Shown here piece by piece: positions 1 to 4,944 of a DNA stretch of 9,364 nucleotides (position 1 is the stretch's first letter; every line of letters starts with the position of its first letter). The position numbers and the translations under genes are program-made. The notes under the pieces are model-generated. The model was not told the DNA's origin and did not search any database. It saw only the letters and a list, made by a program, of their open reading frames with translations. The stretch covers positions 1-9,364 of the forward strand of contig JAEEOD010000352.1 of the NCBI GenBank assembly GCA_016284115.1, in the 5' to 3' direction. This stretch comes from Bacteroidaceae bacterium. GTDB taxonomy: Bacteria; Bacteroidota; Bacteroidia; Bacteroidales; Bacteroidaceae.

Positions 1-13
1 GGGGCTTTACCAT
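1..13 (-). CDS. Possible 5' end of a further operon gene, cut by the window edge
   Basis: An ATG on the minus strand at 13-11 is followed by GTA AAG CCC (Met-Val-Lys-Pro) before the window ends. It lies four bases after the gldH stop, the tight spacing expected of the next gene in the same operon. Four codons are too few to identify a product. In related Bacteroidales a penicillin-binding protein 1A gene is often recalled to follow gldH, but that is memory of gene order and not something visible here. Confidence 0.3.
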
Positions 14-17
14 CTTG

Positions 18-530
18 CTATTTATTTTTCTGCGTATAGATGCTGGAAGGAAAAGTAGAAATCTCAACGCCTAAGTCATGTATTCCTGGTAATGTACTGT
101 CGCCCATCGCTTGAAAGATGTTGATGTGCCAGTTGCCTGAGATGGAGGGCGCCAACTGCATCTCTCCCATATTCAAATGATTTAAACCTCCTTGTCCGCT
201 ACTTATCCAATAGCCTTGTTCATCCATAAGTTTTACATTAAAATATTCGGTCTTCGTAAATAGTGAATCTGGTGATGTGGCTTGCAGGCCTATTCTTATG
301 TTTTTATAGGGGAAATGAGCAGTATGACGTAACTGCAATGTTAACAGGTGGCTATGCAAAGAGTCTGGCAAGGGTACCTCAAAGTTAAGTGTGTCTGTTT
401 GCAGCCATCCTTGCTCGTCGATGTGACGAAACTGGTGATAACGTATCTGGCTGTTGCATGCAGTCAACAGCCAGTTCATTATCATGCAACAAACGATAGC
501 TTTGAATAACCGAAGACCCATGTTTATCAT
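18..530 (-). CDS. gldH: GldH-family lipoprotein
   Basis: A 170-residue predicted lipoprotein. The N-terminus has a short charged stretch (R7, K10), a hydrophobic segment of about residues 11-22 and a lipobox L22-T-A-C25, so the mature protein should begin at lipidated Cys25 and sit in the cell envelope facing the periplasm. The rest (about 30-165) looks beta-rich with no membrane segment, and the length, the tyrosine/histidine-rich region after the cysteine and the motif region near FPYKN (73-77) fit the GldH family. GldH was defined as a gliding-motility lipoprotein in Flavobacterium; its role in non-gliding Bacteroidales is unknown. The start at 530 overlaps the ricT stop as ATGA, implying translational coupling; Met4 (521) is an alternative that still gives a valid signal peptide. 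Family assignment rests on sequence resemblance and on its place after ricT. Confidence 0.8.
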   Translation of the reverse strand: MINMGLRLFKAIVCCMIMNWLLTACNSQIRYHQFRHIDEQGWLQTDTLNFEVPLPDSLHSHLLTLQLRHTAHFPYKNIRIGLQATSPDSLFTKTEYFNVKLMDEQGYWISSGQGGLNHLNMGEMQLAPSISGNWHINIFQAMGDSTLPGIHDLGVEISTFPSSIYTQKNK

Positions 531-1657
531 TGCTTATCAGTATGCTTATCCTTTTTATCCTTGAAATCCTTTTTTTTCTTCTTTTTCTTTTTAGTGCGAT
601 CGAAACGAGTGAGGCTTTCTTGCTCTACAAGATCTACTGTTCTTGAAGTCGCTTGTTTGCTGCCATCTTCCAAAAGACTATTTGGTTTAACACCTCTTTT
701 ATTCATCCCAATTATCTCGAATGCCCGTTTGCAACTGATAGTCGTTGCATTTGCCAGATTCTGTTTGTCGGATGAATAGGTTATTTGGTTAGCCAGTATA
801 TCAGCTTTGAAGTAGAACCATTCACCTTCCATCGTGAACAATGATATTTCTTTTGAGGGGAGACGTTTCTGGCTCTCTACGTAGCAGTCAATTTCGTAGT
901 TCAGACAACATTTCAATTTTGCGCACTGTCCAGCCAGTTTCTGTGGGTTCAGGGATATATCCTGAATACGTGCTGCTCCAGTAGAAACACTGACAAATGA
1001 TGTCATCCAGGTAGCACAACAAAGTTCCCTGCCACATGGACCGATACCTCCTATTCGCCCAGCTTCTTGACGTGCACCAATTTGCTTCATTTCAATGCGC
1101 ACATGGAAAGCCTCGGCTAAAACCTTGATAAGCTGGCGGAAGTCCACACGTTCATCGGCAATATAGTAGAATATTGCTTTGTTCCCATCGCCTTGGTACT
1201 CTACATCACCGATTTTCATCTGCAACTCTAAATCGAGAGCAATCTGCCTGGCTTCAATCATGGTTTTATGTTCGCGGCTCTTTGCCTCATAATATTTTTC
1301 CATGTCGGTTTGGCGCGCCTTACGGTACACTCTTTTGATATCAGCCTCTGAGCGGATATTCACTTTCTTCATCTGCAAAGGTACAAGACGTCCGGTAAGT
1401 GTCACTACCCCGATATCATGGCCTGGCGATGCTTCTACTGCTACTATGTCACCTTTCTGTAGTTGCAAACCGTTAGAATTACGGTAGTATCCCTTGCGGG
1501 TATTTTTGAACTGCACCTCCACGTATTGGCTTTCCAGGTCGTTGCCTGGGATGTCAGCTAACCAGTCGTATGTATTGAGTTGATGATCCTGCCGACCTAT
1601 GCCATGGCAGCAAAGTCCTTGAGATCTTCTATTGGTGTTGTAAAACAGCTCTTCCAT
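527..1657 (-). CDS. ricT: RicT/YaaT-like PSP1-domain regulatory iron-sulfur protein
   Basis: A 376-residue cytoplasmic protein with a PSP1 C-terminal-type domain at about residues 105-195. The cysteine-rich core follows: GPCGRELCC (C208, C213, C214) and GQCAKLKCC (C245, C250, C251), plus C258 and an N-terminal CCHG (C16, C17, H18). In Bacillus subtilis, RicT (YaaT) joins RicA and RicF in an Fe-S-binding complex affecting mRNA maturation, and there too it lies directly after holB. That neighbour is kept here, with 44 bases between the genes. What it does in Bacteroidales is not established. The last 30 residues are a very basic tail with a run of eight lysines at 569-592, absent from the core fold and encoded by an A-rich stretch. 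The start at 1657 is the first ATG after the holB-side gap. The gene ends by overlapping gldH. Confidence 0.88.
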   Translation of the reverse strand: MEELFYNTNRRSQGLCCHGIGRQDHQLNTYDWLADIPGNDLESQYVEVQFKNTRKGYYRNSNGLQLQKGDIVAVEASPGHDIGVVTLTGRLVPLQMKKVNIRSEADIKRVYRKARQTDMEKYYEAKSREHKTMIEARQIALDLELQMKIGDVEYQGDGNKAIFYYIADERVDFRQLIKVLAEAFHVRIEMKQIGARQEAGRIGGIGPCGRELCCATWMTSFVSVSTGAARIQDISLNPQKLAGQCAKLKCCLNYEIDCYVESQKRLPSKEISLFTMEGEWFYFKADILANQITYSSDKQNLANATTISCKRAFEIIGMNKRGVKPNSLLEDGSKQATSRTVDLVEQESLTRFDRTKKKKKKKKDFKDKKDKHTDKQ

Positions 1658-1701
1658 ATTAAAATTATATTATTTTCATTATCATTGTTAACGGTAAACT
1701 A

Positions 1702-2886
1702 TTAATGGTTCTTGATCAATACGGTCAGTTGTAATATAAGGTCAAAAAAAACCATCTTGGGATTTACGTTCTGTTCAATATGTATCTGGGCTTCCTGCAA
1801 TTCATTCATAATGCCCAATACGTTTCTCTCACTAACAAACGGGGCGAACTTGCTGGTAAATTGTTCTTCCTCCACGTTCATGTAATTCAGTTCAGGATGG
1901 TGTAAGTTGGCAGTAAAACTTTCTCTTATCATTCGTTGAGCATATTGCAGAAAGTCCTTCTGGCGTTCTCTACCTAAATCTGCTAACTCTTCACTCCATA
2001 CTTTCATTTCTTTAACTTTGCGGCTCCATGCTAAGCGCATAAGCGAAGTGAATTGTTGGAACAGTTCAGATGTACCGTCTCCAACAGTTATCATGGCTAA
2101 CGCCTTCGAGTAATTTCCACTCGCCATATGAGCCACCATATCGCTTTCTTGTTTTTCAATGCCCATACGCTGATGAATGGCCTCACTTATTTCTTCATCC
2201 TTGAGGCGAGTCATGCTGATGAGTTGTACGCGGCTCAGTATAGTACCTAATATTCTCTGAGGTTCCTCGCTCACAAGCAAGAACAAGGTTTGTGCAGGAG
2301 GTTCCTCCAGTAGCTTCAACATCTTGTTAGCCCCAGCTTCCTGCATCTTTTCTGGTAGCCAAATAATAACGATGCGCCATCCTCCTTGCACAGACTTTAA
2401 ACTCAATTTCCTTTGGATGATATCGCTCTCTCGTGTATAGATGACAGGTTGAGAGTTCTCCACTTCCATCTGCTGTATCCAATCAGCATAGGTAAAATAT
2501 GGGTTTCTGAGCAACATTTCTCTCCATGTTGGTATCCAGTCATCACAATTCTCTTTTTTACGTGATTTGTTGGCTACAATGGGGAATATAAAATGCACAT
2601 CAGGGTGTATCAATTGTTCCCATTGACGACATGATATGCAAGTACCACAAGGTTTAGATTGAATATTGGTGATAGACGGCTGAATGTCAAACAGTGATAC
2701 ATCATTGCTACCTTGCTTTTCTTTTCCTATGCAGCAGAGATATTGGGCTAAAGCGAGCACCATTGGCATCTTGCCACATCCCTCGGGACCTGTCAACAAC
2801 AGTGCATGGGGTAGTCTGCCTTCATCAGCTTCACTGATTAGGGTGCGTTTTACTTCTTCTTGCCCTATGATGTCCTCAAATTTCAT
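1702..2886 (-). CDS. holB: DNA polymerase III subunit delta' (clamp loader)
   Basis: A 394-residue AAA+ protein matching the delta' subunit of the replicative clamp loader, which with delta and tau/gamma opens and loads the beta sliding clamp. It starts with the family-typical MKFEDIIGQ. The P-loop region G33-P-E-G-C-G-K39 is followed by Met40 where an ATPase would carry Ser/Thr, consistent with delta' being a non-hydrolysing member. A zinc-binding cysteine set is visible: C51/C52 with C80, C83 and C86 (CGTCISC). MLKLLEEPP (189-197) and the SRx arginine-finger site S218-R219 (here SRV, SRC in E. coli) are typical. The C-terminal helical domain (about 240-394) is diverged, as usual. Only one base separates its ATG from the metF stop (TAA-T-ATG), so it is co-translated with metF. 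Confidence 0.93.
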   Translation of the reverse strand: MKFEDIIGQEEVKRTLISEADEGRLPHALLLTGPEGCGKMPMVLALAQYLCCIGKEKQGSNDVSLFDIQPSITNIQSKPCGTCISCRQWEQLIHPDVHFIFPIVANKSRKKENCDDWIPTWREMLLRNPYFTYADWIQQMEVENSQPVIYTRESDIIQRKLSLKSVQGGWRIVIIWLPEKMQEAGANKMLKLLEEPPAQTLFLLVSEEPQRILGTILSRVQLISMTRLKDEEISEAIHQRMGIEKQESDMVAHMASGNYSKALAMITVGDGTSELFQQFTSLMRLAWSRKVKEMKVWSEELADLGRERQKDFLQYAQRMIRESFTANLHHPELNYMNVEEEQFTSKFAPFVSERNVLGIMNELQEAQIHIEQNVNPKMVFFDLILQLTVLIKNH

Positions 2887-2887
2887 A

Positions 2888-3841
2888 TTAATATATCACT
2901 TTCGCAATCCTTTTCACACTCTCTGTTGCGCCTAAGGCATAGAAGTGCAGGCTTGGAACACCAGCTTTAATCAATTCTTTGCATTGCTGTATGCCCCACT
3001 CAATGCCTAATTGTTTCATATCCTCGTCTGAATGTAGTTTCAAAGCTTCACTTACCAGTTCTTTAGGTAAATCCACCTTGAATGTTTTAGGTATCACTGT
3101 CAACTGGCTTAGCTTGCTTAGCGGCTTGATACCTGGTATGATAGGGATAGTTACTCCAGCCTCGCGAGCCATTTTTACGAAACTGAAATATTTTGTGTTA
3201 TCATAGAATAATTGGGTGACGGCATATTGTGCTCCAGCTTCCTGCTTCTGCTTGAGCCAATAGATGTCGCGCTCCAAGTTAGGAGCCTCTTCATGTTTCT
3301 CTGGATAGCAGGCCACACCAAAATTGAAAGGTGTTTTGGTCACTAGCATCTGACTGCCATCCACAAATATACCTCTATTGAAGTCTTGTATCTGGTTGGC
3401 TAAATCAAGTGCATGGGCATTGCCCTTCTTCTCGGGTGTAAAGGTCTTCTCATCGGGTGCCTTGTCTCCTCGTAGCACCAGCAAGTCATAAATACCTAAG
3501 AACTGCAGGTCGAGTAACTCATATTCAGTATCTTCACGGGTGAATCCACTACAAAGTACATGAGGCACTACCGTAATGTCATATTTGTTCTTGATAGCAG
3601 CTGCCACAGCCACAGACCCTGGACGACGGCGCAAACGTTGACGAGTATATGTACCGTCACCCATATCTTTGAACACATACTCGCTCCTATGGTCAGTGAT
3701 ATTGATGTAGGCAGGCTCAAACTCCCAAAGTGCATCTATAGAGTCGTAGAGTTTGTCTATGTTGTTACCTTTCAGCGGTGGTAGCAATTCAAACGAGAAT
3801 GCTGTCTTGCCACGTTGCCCTATTTTGTCAATTACACTCAT
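2888..3841 (-). CDS. metF: Methylenetetrahydrofolate reductase
   Basis: A 317-residue TIM-barrel flavoenzyme that reduces 5,10-methylene-THF to 5-methyl-THF, the methyl donor for methionine synthesis. The N-terminal FSFELLPP carries the catalytic glutamate (E18, equivalent to E. coli E28); LRGD (123-126) holds the conserved flavin-site aspartate; VTQLFYD (208-214) carries the folate-binding glutamine Q210; PIIPGIKP (233-240) and LHFYALG (298-304) complete the family pattern. Length and termini are complete. It appears to head the operon metF-holB-ricT-gldH. The 93 bases upstream (3842-3934) to mscS hold no clear promoter box or metabolite riboswitch that I can recognise, only a short GAGGTA/TACCTC inverted repeat (3873-3878, 3906-3911) and three GTCA words, so whether metF has its own promoter or depends on mscS transcription is open. 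Confidence 0.95.
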   Translation of the reverse strand: MSVIDKIGQRGKTAFSFELLPPLKGNNIDKLYDSIDALWEFEPAYINITDHRSEYVFKDMGDGTYTRQRLRRRPGSVAVAAAIKNKYDITVVPHVLCSGFTREDTEYELLDLQFLGIYDLLVLRGDKAPDEKTFTPEKKGNAHALDLANQIQDFNRGIFVDGSQMLVTKTPFNFGVACYPEKHEEAPNLERDIYWLKQKQEAGAQYAVTQLFYDNTKYFSFVKMAREAGVTIPIIPGIKPLSKLSQLTVIPKTFKVDLPKELVSEALKLHSDEDMKQLGIEWGIQQCKELIKAGVPSLHFYALGATESVKRIAKVIY

Positions 3842-3934
3842 ACATTTTTGTCAATTAATCTTTTTTCGACCAGAGGTACGTCAGCGTTTTGTCATCCGTC
3901 ACTACTACCTCTTTTACAAGCAGCTTGACTTAAC

Positions 3935-4750
3935 TTAACCTTGGTGAACAGTCAGTTGTGGGAATGCGAAGCGGATGCCTTCCTTGTTGAAGACAGTGTA
4001 TATGCGACGATTCATTTCGAAGATCATATAATAGTCTTCATTTTTCACCCAGCCGCGAACATAAATATTCACCTTGCTATCAGCCATCTCTTTCAAAATA
4101 ACATAGGGGGCAGGATCTTTTAGAATGCGTGGCTCTTCGCTGAAAATGCGCATCAACACAGTTTCCACTCTTTCGAAATCTTCACCGTATTCCACGCCAA
4201 CCGCCCATTCCATACGGCGAATAGGGTTGATGCTGTAATTTATGATGCTACCACTACTGAGGACGCCATTTGGAATATACACCTCTTTATTGTCGGTGCC
4301 TGTGATGATAGTATGGAAGATTTGAATCGCCTTCACAGTGCCGAATTGTCCCTGTGCTTCAACGAAGTCTCCCACTTTAAACGGTTTCAGCAATAAGATG
4401 ATGAGTCCTCCTGCGAGGTTATTCAAGTTGCCGCTCATAGCCATACCAATGGCAACACCGGCTGAAGCTAACAAAGCAGCAAAAGAGGTGGTTTCTACAC
4501 CAAGGCGTGCAGCTATGGCTATAACGAACAGGATAGTTAGGGGGATATTAATGAAACTAAGTAGGAAAGTCTTCACGCTTGCTTCCACTTTACGGTTCTC
4601 GAGCAGATTGCGTGTTAATTTCTTAACTATGCCTATCAGATAACGTCCAACAATGTAGATGATAATAGCTCCTATGATGTTCCATCCGGCACTCACACAC
4701 CATGTAATGGCATTATTCACTATGGTTTGTATTTGATCCATTTCTATCAT
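3935..4750 (-). CDS. mscS: Small-conductance mechanosensitive channel, MscS family
   Basis: A 271-residue inner-membrane channel that opens under membrane tension and releases solutes after hypo-osmotic shock. Three membrane segments are visible at about 21-41, 66-84 and 90-121. The pore helix region ASAGVAIGMAMSGNLNNLAG (95-114) has the Gly/Ala pattern and the N-L-A-G motif of MscS TM3, followed by KPFKVGDFVE (122-131). The beta domain contains IPNG (159-162) and the family sequence SINPIRR near 173-179. The C-terminus FPQLTVH (263-269) corresponds to the end of the alpha/beta cage. The size is close to E. coli MscS (286), so this is a minimal channel without extra domains. Met4 (4741) could be the true start, since the promoter box at 4769-4776 would leave only about 12 bases of leader before 4750. 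Confidence 0.94.
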   Translation of the reverse strand: MIEMDQIQTIVNNAITWCVSAGWNIIGAIIIYIVGRYLIGIVKKLTRNLLENRKVEASVKTFLLSFINIPLTILFVIAIAARLGVETTSFAALLASAGVAIGMAMSGNLNNLAGGLIILLLKPFKVGDFVEAQGQFGTVKAIQIFHTIITGTDNKEVYIPNGVLSSGSIINYSINPIRRMEWAVGVEYGEDFERVETVLMRIFSEEPRILKDPAPYVILKEMADSKVNIYVRGWVKNEDYYMIFEMNRRIYTVFNKEGIRFAFPQLTVHQG

Positions 4751-4768
4751 TTCTTATTATTTTGTTTG

Positions 4769-4776
4769 CAAAGATA
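4769..4776 (-). promoter_or_regulatory. Bacteroidales -7 promoter box for mscS
   Basis: The minus strand reads TATCTTTG, a perfect match to the Bacteroidetes -7 consensus TAnnTTTG. It ends 19 bases before the mscS ATG at 4750. No clear TTTG-type -33 element is visible at the expected distance; the nearest is a weak TTAGTG around 4797-4802. Expected transcription start is near 4762, giving a very short leader. Confidence 0.6.
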
Positions 4777-4799
4777 ATGAAAAAATGAAATAAAAGCAC

Positions 4800-4807
4800 T
4801 AACTTTA
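4800..4807 (+). promoter_or_regulatory. Candidate -7 promoter box for the thiamine operon
   Basis: The plus strand reads TAACTTTA, one mismatch from TAnnTTTG. It would place transcription start near 4813, just before the TPP aptamer begins, which is the arrangement expected for a riboswitch-led transcript. No -33 element is evident. It lies only 23 bases from the divergent mscS box, so the two promoters share their upstream region. Confidence 0.4.
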
Positions 4808-4819
4808 CGCCCGATTTCA

Positions 4820-4893
4820 TAAGGGGTGCCTTAAAATGACGGGCTGAGATCATACCCATTAAACCTGATGCGGGTAATGCCGACGTAGGGAAC
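4820..4893 (+). promoter_or_regulatory. TPP riboswitch aptamer (THI element)
   Basis: The conserved THI-box elements occur in order: GGGGTGCC (4823-4830), CTGAGAT (4844-4850), ATACCC (4852-4857), AACCTGAT (4862-4869), GGGTAATGCC (4872-4881) and GTAGGGAA (4885-4892). GGGGU can pair with the ACCC segment (P2) and GCCU 4828-4831 with GGGC 4841-4844 (a short P3), leaving CUGAGA as the pyrimidine-sensing loop; the second arm holds the pyrophosphate-binding part. P1 is weak by eye. In this class, bound TPP lowers expression of downstream thiamine genes. Here it precedes a receptor, a transporter and thiamine pyrophosphokinase, whose product is TPP, so feedback repression is the expected logic. Confidence 0.95.
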
Positions 4894-4913
4894 ATAGGAT
4901 GGAACTATCCCCT
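4887..4913 (+). promoter_or_regulatory. Candidate anti-sequestor hairpin of the TPP riboswitch
   Basis: AGGG (4887-4890) can pair with CCCU (4910-4913), and ATAG (4894-4897) with CUAU (4905-4908), around loop 4898-4904. Its 5' arm is the conserved 3' element of the aptamer, so this hairpin and the ligand-bound aptamer should exclude each other. It also uses 4911-4913, which the ribosome-site hairpin needs. I infer that it forms without TPP and keeps the ribosome site free. The run of five T after it could be read as a terminator, but then TPP would activate, opposite to the class rule. Confidence 0.5.
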
Positions 4914-4936
4914 TTTTAGTGTTTAACTTAAAAAGG
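4911..4936 (+). promoter_or_regulatory. Ribosome-site sequestering hairpin of the TPP riboswitch
   Basis: CCUUUUUA (4911-4918) is exactly complementary to UAAAAAGG (4929-4936), giving eight Watson-Crick pairs plus a possible G4919-U4928, with a loop of about eight bases. The 3' arm is the A-rich, GGAAAG-containing region (4929-4940) just upstream of the ATG at 4945. Formation would hide the ribosome binding site, so this is the likely OFF state when TPP holds the aptamer and releases 4911-4918. Confidence 0.6.
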
Positions 4937-4944
4937 AAAGAATC

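Noticed and set aside
561..779. A plus-strand open frame beginning with a phenylalanine run, opposite the ricT tail.
   Set aside because: The phenylalanine run is simply the complement of the ricT poly-lysine codons; there is no supporting feature.
3842..3934. A possible riboswitch or operator before metF (GAGGTA/TACCTC pair and three GTCA words).
   Set aside because: The stem is only six pairs with a long loop, and I recognise no SAM, folate or cobalamin aptamer motifs there.
4887..4917. Intrinsic terminator reading of the hairpin followed by TTTTT at 4913-4917.
   Set aside because: Its 5' arm is part of the aptamer, so TPP binding would prevent it and raise expression, opposite to the TPP class. 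A translational switch using the ribosome-site hairpin explains the sequence better, though termination is not excluded.
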